DNA of 64,000 bases from contig CM018696.1 in the NCBI GenBank assembly GCA_009363875.1, positions 19,047,475-19,111,474 of the forward strand, written 5' to 3'. Below are positions 44,982 to 55,693 of this stretch, one piece after another (the stretch's first letter is position 1; every line of letters starts with the position of its first letter). The stretch comes from Mikania micrantha (Eukaryota > Streptophyta > Magnoliopsida > Asterales > Asteraceae). The notes beneath the pieces were generated by a model. That model saw only the letters and a list, made by a program, of their open reading frames with translations. It made no database searches and was not told where the DNA came from. The position numbers and the translations under genes are program-made.

Positions 44982-45441
44982 TGTTAGGTATTTTTCTAAT
45001 TGTTTGCTTTAAAAATAGTGTAATTTAACTTAGGTTTATGCAAGGTTCGTTTGGCCCACGAACCTAACGAACCTAGGCATGGTTGTATAGGTTCGGCGAA
45101 CCTAATGTTATGTCAAGTAAGGTTCATCCAGCGAACTTGTGGGTTCGTCTGGCGAACCTGATGGTTCGGCCAGGTTCGTCTGAGTCTTGTATATATTGCA
45201 GGTTTGTCTGTTTTTTTTAGTATGGGTGACAGAACCAGAGAGGGGTAGAACCTGTCTTAGATCTATGTGATTGTAAATAACTGTGTGTTCTTGTTTTATA
45301 TTCTTGTAATCATATTCCGTTTTCATTGAACATGATGTTTATAATAATGATTGTATTTCTTTGATTCATATAGATTCTTCTAGATTCCGCATAGATTGAA
45401 TTGTTAATAGAATTCCAGTGATCGATCCAGAGAAATCTACA
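44982..45441 (+). repeat. 3' LTR of element F
   Basis: 460 bp, TGTTAGGTATT to AAATCTACA. Contains the 107 bp missing from the 5' copy, with further CGAACC motifs. Confidence 0.9.
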
Positions 45442-47708
45442 CAAGCAGGCAAGAGATAATGAAGAGTAATTTGGGATGAATGGCTTATTAGCCTTCATTA
45501 TTGGGTACAGAGGGTGAGGATGAGAAGGAGGAAATTTGATGTCGACCATGGGCCTTTTTCCATTGTCAATATTGGCCTTAGGGTCAACAGAGGTTTCCTG
45601 TTGTGTTGTACCTTCTGAACTTTGAGTAGAGCTCATAGCAGGAGTAATCTTAGTTTGTTCAGAAGAGTTATCATTATGAACATTTTCCAGGTGTGTTTAT
45701 TCTGGTTTTCCCGGGCTTGTATTTGTGGGATATACAAACTTTGGAAATTGTCCAAATTGATATACAAACTTTGGGGGATAGTGGTTCAGAAAAATTTTCA
45801 TCCATATTATTATCAATTGGGCCGTAGTTCTCTGGACGACTAGTGTGGTTTTACCTGATTCCAAACTTAGCCTTACTGTGAACTTGCTTACTCAGAAGCA
45901 TCCTGAATTCTTTACAGGACTCAACCCACACTTCACAGCTGACTTTAGTTTGAGCCAGTTCATCTCTACAAGCTAGAAATATTTTTCATGTTGCAGATCA
46001 AATAATGCTTGTAGGTTAGATTTTTCAGTTTTTAAGACCTAAATTTGACCATCTTTATTTTTTATTAACTTTTCTACTTCTAGATTATTATTAGCCAATA
46101 GTTGCTCAAGCTCTTGGTTTTGTTGTTGTAGCAACACATTGGCTTTCTTTATTTTTGCAAATGCATCTATGCACGCATCAGTGCATAGCTTTTCGAGGGT
46201 AGAGGAAGATATCTGAGCATCAGGAGATTCTGCTTCAGGTTTATCAGAGGGGGTGGATATTTCACCAACAGCCATTAGAGCAAATTATGTTGGCTCAGTA
46301 GTGATGAGGGCTTAGCCTACATCATCAGGCATGTTGCTCCAGTCTACATACTGTTGTGTGAAAAGAGCTGGTTGGCTAGATGATGAAGATTGGATAGCAG
46401 GGCCTGGTGTGTTTATTTGAGAAGGAGATGGTGCAATAATCTGAAGTGGAGCAGGAGTGAGCTGGTGCGTGTTGCCATTAGCAGCTTGTACATATTGTAC
46501 ATTAGCAGAAGGAGAGTTTTGTACAATATGAGCTATCTTTTGAGTGTTATTATGCGTTTGAAAGTGTGAAGAAGATGAAGAATAAGGTGCTACAGATGAG
46601 TGAGTGTTTAGAAATGTCACGTAGGGTGGGGAGTTAGTGTTGGGAGCATTTCTGCATTCCCTGGTGTCGGTTCGGACCTCCACTTAGTTTCACCCAAGCT
46701 TCATCCTGAGTCCTTTGGTGTCCAGAATTGGGGCCGTTGCTGTCTCGGTTGTGCTACCGAAGGCTAGATACTAATAGTAACTTAACGAGTATGGCAAAAA
46801 CCCATGCCATACTCCCAGGAAAAGCTCGCAAAGTGTCCTCTGCCATGACACCTGTAGCATTGGACTTTTTCCTTATTTATACCAATTCTGGTTTTCCCAT
46901 GAATACTAGGAAACTTTCTTTCTGTTCTCTTAAAGAACTTGTTTGTTTGCATGCTTAAGAGGGCAAGTTGATGTAGGATATCAATCTCTTCCAAGTCATC
47001 GGTTGGGATCTGATGGAGATCATCCATGATAAAACATCGTTAGTGAGGGTTGAAAGAGTGGTCAACACAAGAAGGAGAAGAAGTGATGCCAGTGTTTATA
47101 TCAATGTGTTCATCATAACCCTGATTATTGATCTCGGTGTTATGACTAAGAAGAGCAGTTTTCTCTTGAACGTACTCCTCTGTTGATTTACCAGACATTA
47201 TTAATTTTCTTTTCTGGTCAATCTCTTGCTCAAAATTGAGCAGCTTACCATGAAGTTGGATAATTGAGAGGTTGCCAACTTCTGGCGAAGATCTCATAAC
47301 AATAGAATATGTTTCCCATTTGTCTAGGAGAGATCTTAAGAAGCGGTTGAGAAGAGATATGGTGGGGTACACTTGACCAACAAGTTTTAATTCACTTAAG
47401 AGAGAAGTGAACATTTCAAATTGCTGAGTCCGTGACTCATTATTTAGTTGGGTGAAAGTGCCATATTGTTGAGCCAATATCAACCTTGTATTGGCCACAA
47501 CATCATCGGTTCCCCCGAACTGCTCTTTTAGAGCATTCCACAAGTCCTTAGCGGACTTGTAGTGAAGAAGACCAGAATAAATTTCATCAGGGAGAGCCAT
47601 AGCTAATTGAGCATGTGCCTTGGCATCAAGCTCCAATTTATGGAAATCTTCTTTCGTATAGTTCCGAGGATCCTTAGGAATAGACTCTCTGGTCTCTGTG
47701 TCCATAGC
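45442..47708 (-). pseudogene. Element E gag, central part
   Basis: Lies between insertions F and G. Pieces in order on the minus strand: gag core (47700-47060; DLWNALKEQFGG, YPTISLLNRFLRSL), first knuckle CYRCHGRGHFA interrupted by the 164-bp insert at 46665-46828, the continuation after it (46683-46312), coiled coil (46275-46039; LEKLCTDACIDAFAKIKK), and a region before the second knuckle (45636-45442). It aligns along its length to D's gag. Confidence 0.85.
46665..46828 (-). other. 164-bp insert with plastid 23S rRNA-like sequence in E gag
   Basis: D's gag reads CATTCCCTGGCAAAGTG without a break. E has 164 bp between CCCTGG and CAAAGTG. On the minus strand the last 44 bp of the insert (46709-46666) include GGATGAAGCTTGGGTGAAAC and AAGTGGAGGTCCGAACCGAC. 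I recognise these as a conserved stretch of plastid (bacterial-type) 23S rRNA. The other 120 bp, which include a GTATGGCA...TGCCATAC stem, are not recognised. The insert shifts gag's frame and splits its first zinc knuckle. Confidence 0.6.
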
Positions 47709-47994
47709 TGTCACACCCACATCTCTCCTATCACCTGATGTAATAACTATATGATATATGATGTCGGTAACCGACATAATGTGTCGCGGAAGCTTGGTGG
47801 TAAAGTCTAGAGATGGGTGTGACTTTCGATGTGGTTGTATCAAAACACATACATGGCATTTTAAACATAAGTTATGTTACATGATATAGTAAAACTTCAA
47901 CATTTGTGTTACGTTCATCCATAGACAAAGGTTTCCTAACATGTGATCTTGATGTGTATCCTCACCTTTGTTTCTTTTGTTATTCACTGTTCAC

Positions 47995-48686
47995 CTGAAA
48001 TTGGTTTTTGTAATGTAAAAGATCAGCAAGGATGCTGGTGAGTTCATAGATGTAAACAAATTGATATGATATGATTTGATATAACATAATATGATATGAT
48101 AAGTATGCAGGCATACACAACTTTGTGAATATGATTCACCATGAAAACCCATAAGCAAAGCCTATGTGACTGTAATGTAATTGGCGGCAATACCCGAAGG
48201 TAAAACCTTAGCCTCACTCTTATTGCCTATCATTGCATTAAGCTGTTATCTTGTAATGTAATAAATGGTAACAGGCATTCACACAAGGGTAGACGCTATC
48301 CACCCATGAATGGGGTTGTCAGAACGATAGTACTATCATTGTTATCATTCGGATCCTTCATGAGTTTATTGGTTATAGTTGTTATATATGTGAGGACTTT
48401 TACGATAGCATGGTTCAATTTTCATGTAATTATCAGACAAGAGTTGAAATGCACATGCAACATGCAAGCATATCATTATAATTGAAATATGTAACCATCA
48501 TGTAATTGTAATGCAAACCCCGAGTTTTAGAAATCCGAAGATTTAAAAAAGGGTAATGAAATCATGTAGGCGTATGTAATTGAAATATGTTACCATATTG
48601 TCATTGTACTGTAACCACATTGTAATTGTATTGACATCCCTGAGTTTTGGAAAACAAAACATTAAAAGGGGAGCTATGAAACTCAC
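47995..48686 (-). other. Putative intron inside solo LTR G
   Basis: Minus-strand donor ACACAG|GTGAGTTTC at 48686 and acceptor CCAATTTCAG|GTGAAC at 47995; 692 nt. Confidence 0.45.
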
Positions 48687-49329
48687 CTGTGTTATTGGAG
48701 CACTTGTATCCTGTGAATGAAATATCACACAAGACCTGAAGTGAATTCTGCAATTTCTTAATGTTCTATGTGTTCTTTGTATTTGAATTGGATTATCAGA
48801 TCTTTCCTTGATATTTGATGTCAAGGATAATGTAAATCGAATCATCGAGCTGATTCTGAATTACGAGCTCGTTCAGAAATCCAGGTGATACGCTTATTAG
48901 TTAACTTGTAATGTCAAAATCGTTGATTTTGATAATTATTGAATTCTGAATGAATTCTTATATTCATTTGATTGTAAAGCGATGTTAATTGCATTCCGTT
49001 GTTAAAATTAGAATCTTAATCGATTTTCAGATCAAAAATCGGGTTTCCGGGTTACGAAATTGATTGCAAAATCGAGTTCGGAATGCGAAATCGATTGAGA
49101 ATATGTTTTCATATTGAATTTCAATGATTAAATTAAGTTCTGTATTGAAACCGGAGTTTTAATCAGAAATCAGATAAAAATTAGGTCATCGGATTCCAAA
49201 TCGGTTCACGAAATCGAGTCCGGAACGCGAAGTCGATTCAAAATATGTCATTTTTATTGAAAACGGATCATCGGATTGCGAACCGGAGTGCGAAACGCAG
49301 TTCAGAACGCAAAACGGAAAAGTTTAGAG

Positions 49330-49790
49330 TTCTGCCGGAATATTTCGCCGGAATATTCCTTTTGGCTGGAATATTCGCCGGAATATTCCACCGGCGGCGA
49401 CTCCTGCCGGAATTTTTGGCCGGAAATTGGCCGGAGCCCGACGGTGGCCGGCGGTGCAGCGGCGGCTCAGCGGTCTGCGGATGTGGCTCTGTGTTTTGCG
49501 GAGGTGGCTCGGTGGTGGCTCAGCAGCCTTAGCTAGTGGCCCAGCAGCCTTGGCCTTGGCCTCGCCATGGCTTAAGGTGGTCTGGCCTTGGCTGTGTCCT
49601 TGGCCTTCGTGGCTTGATGAGGGCCGAGGATGGCCGGTGCCCCCTTGGTCGCAATCTGCATATGCCCAGGAACAAGGGCCACGCATAGGCCGCGTTGGGG
49701 CCACTCTGGGGCCGCTTCCGTGCCACGCTAGGGCCACGCCCGGGCCGAGCCCAGGCCGCTACGGCCATCAGTGTGCCATTCAAAGTTTTT
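49330..49790 (-). other. GC-rich, CpG-rich block in LTR G
   Basis: It stands out sharply from the AT-rich LTR. The left part has several GCCGGAATATT(C/T) repeats, with the palindrome GGAATATTCC. The right part is rich in GGCC. Minus-strand 49737-49324 is open for 137 residues, rich in Arg, Pro and Ala, with no recognisable domain. The openness may result from base composition. Confidence 0.5.
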
Positions 49791-50862
49791 GTGAGCCAAA
49801 ATCAATTTTGTTGTACTTTTACAGGGCCAAAATCTCCAGATCCTAGTATTTAACATGTATCTATTGTTTTGTGAAGAAAAATCTCGATTTAGACAACTTT
49901 GAAAAATCCACCTTTCTGACCAAAATGCCCTGTTCATGGGTTTTCAAGATCTGATGGTTTCCAAACCTCATCCATCATTCAGACATGTTTATATAAGTCA
50001 AGTGAAGTTATTAGAACTAAGAATTGAGGTTAAAACTTACTGATTCAAGTTTGGAGTGGAAAAACCCACCAAAAATCAACTTTCAAGGTGGAATTCTTCA
50101 ATTTTCTTGATCTTGATCTTCAGTTGAGTTTGCTCGGGAATGTTATTTAGGAAGGGTGTGAAGCTACTGGAGGTGTGTGGAAGTCTCTGGTCAAAATTAG
50201 AGGGTTTTGGGGTGAGAATGTTGACTAAAAAGGAAACTTTTGCATTTTTATGCTTGGAATGGCTTGTTGCCCAAGTTTTGATTAGATATTGTATTCAAAA
50301 TATCTGTGAACCAGATCATAAAAGCCCATGTGTGAAAGAGGTTTAAGGGTTTAAGTGGTTTTTATTGATTTTGCCATTTTCGCGATCGCTTATTCGGCTT
50401 TTTCTCACGCAACTTCAAGAATTGTTACAATTGATCAATCATTATTCTTATACTCCCAATTATATTCCAATATGAATATAATATTAATAGGAAGTTCGAG
50501 TGGTCATGAATTTGCCAATTACGCATGCTGAATTGCCTTTTCGCAGATTTTCGCGATTTGACTTATTGAACTTAGAGATTCTTTGATTTAGTTATTTTAT
50601 CACTTATTTTACTTCAATTCATCATATAATTGATATTTATTTAGGTTTGGACCCCATGAATTTGGTTTTTGGTCATTATTATAGAAATTTCGCGTAATTC
50701 GGCAATTCTGCATAATGTCATTTGTGATTTGTTTCCTCTTGTAATTTCCTTACATATATACACAGATTCACATGTATATACATATTCAATCATGATTTCA
50801 TTAATTAAAATGTTATTCATGAATTTAGGAAATTACCTCACAGTAAAGAACGAAATGTCACA

Positions 50863-51035
50863 ATGACCACATGTTTATGCGGTCCGAACATCATAGACTT
50901 CCAACATGAAGTGTGATTGTTGGATAAGTAGTGTAAAATCCTTCTCTGCCATATATTATACTCATGCTTTACCAATATTGGTGGCTTAGTAGCAGAGCCA
51001 GTGTTATGGGGGTCTAGAGTAAATTTTTCTGCCAT
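50863..51035 (-). pseudogene. Element E gag, N-terminus
   Basis: Starts MAEKFTLDPHNTGSATKPP at 51035, almost the same as D's gag start, and is cut by solo LTR G after about 57 codons. Confidence 0.85.
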
Positions 51036-51242
51036 TAGGTTAGAAACGATATGAGCAAATCAATAAAAGTTGAGTTCTCAAGGTAGTTTGTTTGAAAGGT
51101 TTTGAACAAAGTTTAGTTCAAAACCAAGCACATGTAGATCTTTGGAAAAAAAAAAGAAACATAAAGCATAAAACTAAACAACATGATATCAAAGTGAGCT
51201 TTGAGTTTTAGACTTGATGGTTAAACCAAGACTAAAGAACAA
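51036..51242 (-). other. Leader of element E
   Basis: About 200 bp between PBS and gag start; similar to D's leader (36405-36599). No other feature. Confidence 0.7.
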
Positions 51243-51255
51243 GGATCTGATACCA
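51243..51255 (-). other. Primer binding site of element E
   Basis: Minus-strand TGGTATCAGATCC; one mismatch to the sites of D and T. Confidence 0.85.
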
Positions 51256-51257
51256 AT

Positions 51258-51912
51258 TGGTGAAAACTCATAGGGGCTGTTTAACCAGGAATAAGGACTT
51301 TAGACTCACGGTCAAAGCCTTTTGTATTTGCTCCCTCTAAAGTTTAACACTTTAGTTATTTTTAGTTGTTTAGTTTTTGCTAAAAAGAGAGAAAACAGAA
51401 TAGCAGCACAAGGAATTTTCGGGGAATGTAATTCAAGTATTTAAGGGAATGTTGGGGTTTAAATACCCAACATTCAATGTTACAAGACAAAGAAATAAAA
51501 AGACAAATAGCTGACACTATTACAGACACTGAATCATCAGAAGAGTACAACTGATACAAAGTCAACAACTACATAATCACAAGTCTTCAGAATTCTTCAG
51601 TTCTTCCGAGATTGAGATAGTTGTTTGGAAGTTCAGTGGCTATTCTTTCAGAAGATGTTTGTCAGAAACTGATGAAACATATGTTATTACTTAATCAGAG
51701 GTTGTCTTTCGAAGGGATCGGGTTCAGCTATTATCTTCCGAAGCCAAGGAGATCTGCGGTTGTTCTTTTGGGAATCTTCTACTGTTGAGTGTCCGATGCT
51801 GAAGTTCAGTAGTTCTGCTTAAATAAGAAAAGGTATCCACGGTTGGTTAATTGGCGGTTTTATTCAGTGGTTTGGCTTCAATGGTTTTCTCATCAGTCCT
51901 TGTTTTCCAGCA
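51258..51912 (-). repeat. 5' LTR of element E
   Basis: Pairs with 11502-12173. The terminal TGTTG has become TGGTG and the other end reads TTTTCCAGCA, so both termini are slightly decayed. Confidence 0.9.
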
Positions 51913-52400
51913 CTTATAAATTGTAAATAAGTAAAATCCTACACCTAACTAAAAGTTATTAACATGGTGTGAGGGTAAGCTTTTACGTGTCTTGGAAGAT
52001 AAATAAGTTGCACTTGTTGAGTTCCTTAGCTCCAAACATACAACGTGGTGCAAGTAAATTTTACAAGTAACACAATAATAAATATTAAGAACAAAATCTA
52101 TTGAGATACAAATTGCGACATATGTGGGTTTATAGAATGATACCCGACACTTTGTGTACTAGACTCGACTAAATAACATGTTAATAAATTTAATATCTAT
52201 TATTAAATTTAAGTTATTGAATCTCGCAAAAAAATATTTTTATTTTAAATGCATAGTGTTGCATTTGGTGATTTTTTAGATTTCGGCAGTGCTTGGTGGT
52301 GTAATAACCAAAAACGAAAGTTGGTGACGACTCTGTTAATGAATTTAGTGGATATCCATAATAAATCATAAATGGATAACATGAGTTAACGATGAAAAAC
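51913..52400. other. AT-rich flank, right of element E
   Basis: This continued the decayed element at 8066-11501 before E inserted; it may be the rest of that element's 3' LTR. No gene or motif is recognised. Confidence 0.5.
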
Positions 52401-52730
52401 CATAAAATGGCATAAATGGTACTTTATGCACAAACGACTTATTTCAAGTGTTTACATATGTTTTTACAAACATACTAGAGTGATTTATTTATGAAATGGG
52501 ATTTCATAACTATACTTTCCAAAAATAGAAACTTTCTAAATATAGAAAGTTTCCCGAAACGAGAACATTATGATTTTCAAAACTTGTTTTCGTGTAAGCA
52601 ATATGATTTGAGTCATAGGATGCATTTTGGTGTCTTATTTGCATTATGACACATAAACACAACAATCGTGTCACCAACGATTCGTCGAGACAACACAAGT
52701 CAACACACACACACACTCGGTTGAGCACAC
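52401..52730 (+). repeat. Left part of older Tekay-type LTR B'
   Basis: Aligns to the middle of B's LTR (near 54140-54470), with CATAAATGGT, TGAAATGGGATTTCATAAC and the ACACTCGGTTGAGCACAC block. It lacks its own 5' end. Element B splits it after CACAC; it resumes at 63172. Confidence 0.8.
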
Positions 52731-53208
52731 TGTGACACCCGGCAATTTCAGGTAAATTGCGACTCTTACATTCTTTACATTTCACATTCATACTTGTTGC
52801 ATTACATTTAATTATGTTTAATTAGATGAGTCAAACACACACAACTACAAAACGATAGTTCGAGGAACTATCGAATCGTACATTGCACATTGGTTTTGGA
52901 AACCAAGTGTGGCAAACACAAGCACTAACGCAAAAGAATAATTCGGGGAATTATTGAATTGTGCATAACACGTTGATTAGGATTAATCAAGCGTACAAAC
53001 ACTTCGTAAGACACGAACAAAACTATCGAAGATAGTTCGAGGAATTATCGAAACACACACACGAGTCTCACGAGCGTTGGTGATCAAACTTATGTGTTAC
53101 TATTGTATTATGTGCTAAACATGCCTTAGATGTTTAGGATAAGCGTTAGGAATCGAGTTCGAGCGAAATCGAATCATCGAAATCGAAAAACAAGAAAATG
53201 GACCCATC

Positions 53209-53328
53209 GCGGTACGCGGAGGTCCCCTGGCGACGGGCTCGGCGATACGCGAAGCAGTAGCGGGGACTCAAGATTCCAAATTTCGCCGCAGTACGCGATG
53301 AGATTTTTGATCGGCCTCCGCGGTACGC
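53209..53328 (+). promoter_or_regulatory. Four GCGGTACGC-type boxes upstream of TATA, 5' LTR of B
   Basis: GCGGTACGC 53209, GCGATACGC 53242, GCAGTACGC 53288, GCGGTACGC 53320; intervals 33, 46 and 32. The last ends 25 bp before CATAAAAA. The 3' LTR repeats them from 60951. The spacing matches element T. Confidence 0.6.
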
Positions 53329-54601
53329 GAAGGCCATGCAGATCGAAAATCTCATAAAAAGCCAACCCAGTTCATTTGTTCGATTTCTTTCACTTACCAC
53401 CTACTCTTTTCTCTCAAATCAGACCAAGAACTACTGAAATCGAGCCTTCAGACCTATGGAGTCACGTTGGAAGCCATCATTGGTGATTTGGAAGACATTG
53501 GAGCCTTAGAAGCTTGGAGGAGAATACAAGGAGCTTGGAACAACCAGCGAACCAGTAGATTACCATCATTAGGAGCTGTTCTATAAAGGATCTACACTTC
53601 TTAGGTAGTTTTAAATGTTTATCTAGCGTTAGATCGTACATGCATGATGTAAAAACACACATGCCAGTGTGTTTGAACACATGCAACTCCACGTGGCTCT
53701 TGTGCACGAAATTTGTTGATGATCTTGAGTTATTTTCATATAGATTACTGATTTTAGAGTCTAGGAATATTGGATTTGAAGTTAGTTGAGTTATTGTTGA
53801 TTTGATGATGTTTTTGTGAAACTTGCCATAAAAGGAAAGTTTTATGTGCATGTCTTAGATTTTTGATGATCTAGACATGTTAGACATGTCTAGATGTTAT
53901 CAAATACATATTGGAGTGTTTAGAAACACACTTGGGTGATTGATTTGGACAAAAATATGATTTTGTATAAACTTTCTATAAATGGAAAATTTTGTAAATC
54001 AAAAGAGGGATTTTGATGTTTTTCAATGATTCGGTGAACTTTGATTTTTGAAATATGTTTAAAAATGATTTTTAAGCGTATTGGGAACTAGGATTTGTGA
54101 AAACGAGCTTTTAAACGGATACTTTCCAAATAAGGAAACTTTATTTGGGCAAAACGGCATAAATGGTGATTTATGCGCAAATGACATGTTTTAAGGGCTT
54201 AAACGTGTTTTATAAACATATTAGAAGTATTAACTTTATGAAATGGGATTTCATAACCACATTTTCCTAAAATGGAAACTTTCCAAAAATGGCAACTTTA
54301 CGATTCTTACACATCACCGAAGTGAACGATGCACGATTAGCGTCATAGGATGCATGTAGGTGTGTCCTACTCGTATTCGTGACATATTAAGTGGTCATAA
54401 ACACAACAATCGTGTCACCAACGATTTGTCAAGTCAACACAAGTCAACACACACACTCGGTTGAGCACACCGACACTTGGAGTTGTATGGAATACAGCAC
54501 ACCACAAAACACATACTCACACCTATATGGTTATAGGTGCATACTAGCCGGTGCTAGCTTTCGCAAGGCGCGAACACACGCATACCGGAACTGCTGATCA
54601 G

Positions 54602-55050
54602 GTGAGTTCACGGCCCCTTTTTACATTTTCTACCTTTGGGGGAGAAAAAATTGCATACAACTGTTTTTGAACAACATACACACTTTTGGTTACTTTTGTA
54701 CATGCTAATATTGTATATGCATATGTGTGACATTCATCCACAAAACTGATAAGTCCTCATTAAACACACCTCGAACCGTTAATAGCGCGTTGCGCTTAGC
54801 GTGGTAATTCTGAATAGTACTATTTGGGCCTGACAAGCCCAACTGTTGCGCGTCGTATGGCCACCCCGACTGGTGGTCGGAACAGTGCAAAATTGACCAA
54901 ACAACATTGCCATATCTTGTTGGATGGATATGGCGGGAGGCAGCATGTTAGCTTCGGTTTCGAACACGCGTATGGTAATGTTTACTGCTGATATAAAACA
55001 TGTGCTCTCACCAACCTTTGTGTTGACCTTTTACTCGTATGTTTTCTCAG
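54602..55050 (+). other. Putative intron inside 5' LTR of B
   Basis: Donor GATCAG|GTGAGTTCA and acceptor GTTTTCTCAG|GTAACT with a T-rich run before it; 449 nt. Confidence 0.5.
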
Positions 55051-55436
55051 GTAACTAAGGTACGTGCACGAGGAAATCTAGGATGCTAGGATGGAGTCCA
55101 TGCATCTACTATAGTGTCTTAGTCTATTAAACATTTGTTATCATTTTGTTATGTCATATGTTGTTAACATTTTTTAACGCTTCCGTAAACTTTAAATCTT
55201 ATGTTACTTTGAAACTATTTTATTAATGCTTCAGCAACTTATGAACTTAAACTGCTTTGATAATTTGCATAACTTCCGCAACTCCGATTTTATAAACTGT
55301 TTTGTCCAAGTATTTGGATGTACGTATGAAACCAGACATGTAGGTCTCGATACTGTGTGACCGGAGACTGAGATCCTGCAAGATCAGCCGAGTCGCGCCC
55401 TCTCGCACAGGCCGAGGAGGCCGGGGTGCGACAGAT

Positions 55437-55450
55437 TGGTATCAGAGCCC
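55437..55450 (+). other. Primer binding site of element B
   Basis: TGGTATCAGAGCCC, three bases (GAT) after the 5' LTR; same spacer as T. Confidence 0.92.
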
Positions 55451-55693
55451 CTCCGGTTATTGCGAATTAGGTTTGCATTTAGTAAACTTAGTCTATAACC
55501 ACTAGTCTCCACACAACACTTAGTGCTAAGTATTGTGATACTTGCACACATGTCACATCTTTTATGCATTACATTCATCACCACATGTGACTACCCATGA
55601 CGGGGAGGAGCTGATAGCTCTAAATATTTCTTTACAGTACCTACCGCACACACCACATTAGTCATTAGACAAACACTAACACTTATTCTCGCT
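55451..55693 (+). other. Leader of element B
   Basis: About 240 bp without coding potential. The first 75 bp match T's leader; the remaining 1.4 kb of T's leader has no counterpart. Confidence 0.7.

Larger units (their letters stand above)
40357..45441 (+). mobile_element. Element F: non-autonomous LTR retrotransposon with gag fragment and accessory ORF, no pol
   Basis: The target duplication CAAGC (40352-40356 and 45442-45446), two related LTRs, a PBS and a polypurine tract define its ends. The internal 4.27 kb encodes a copia-like gag N-terminus and a long product related to the aORF of E. No protease, integrase, RT or RNase H motif was found in any frame. It is inserted in E's gag in the opposite orientation. 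It must depend on another element's enzymes. Confidence 0.9.
47709..50862 (-). mobile_element. Element G: solo Tekay-type LTR (3154 bp) in E gag
   Basis: Plus-strand view starts TGTCACACCC and ends GAAATGTCACA. There is no internal region. The flanks are ATAGC (47704-47708) and ATGAC (50863-50867). Comparison with D shows that ATGAC is the original sequence, so the left copy of the duplication has two changes. On the minus strand it has a strong TATA box, TATATAAAC (about 49989-49998), a GC-rich leader (49330-49790), an intron-like segment (47995-48686) and the palindrome GATAGTACTATC (48326-48337). Confidence 0.85.
11502..51912 (-). mobile_element. Element E: SIRE-type Ty1/copia retrotransposon with accessory ORF, split by nested insertions
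   Basis: The 3' LTR (11502-12173) and 5' LTR (51258-51912) are related over their whole length and flanked by the same 5-bp duplication, CTTAT (11497-11501 and 51913-51917). Without the five large insertions E measures about 11.9 kb: LTR, gag, protease, integrase, RT, RNase H, a spacer, an accessory ORF, LTR. The LTRs differ at roughly 15-18 sites in the first 225 bp by eye, so E is the oldest of the dated elements here. All its frames are broken. Confidence 0.9.
52731..55433 (+). repeat. 5' LTR of element B
   Basis: Starts TGTGACACCCGG and ends GGGGTGCGACA; 2703 bp. Order: GCGGTACGC-type boxes (53209-53328), TATA-like CATAAAAA (53353-53360), pyrimidine-rich leader start (about 53385-53420), intron-like segment (54602-55050) containing the palindrome AATAGTACTATT (54813-54824). 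Confidence 0.93.

Noticed and set aside
46660..46828. The 164-bp insert as a small LTR (TRIM) with TG ends
   Set aside because: It starts TG but does not end CA, the flanks match only partly, and 44 bp match rRNA better.
49324..49737. A GC-rich 137-codon gene in LTR G
   Set aside because: No recognisable domain and frames are open on both strands, as expected from high GC content.
53130..53400. Small genes over the GCGGTACGC boxes (RVPR-type repeats)
   Set aside because: They lie upstream of the likely transcription start and repeat only because the DNA boxes repeat.
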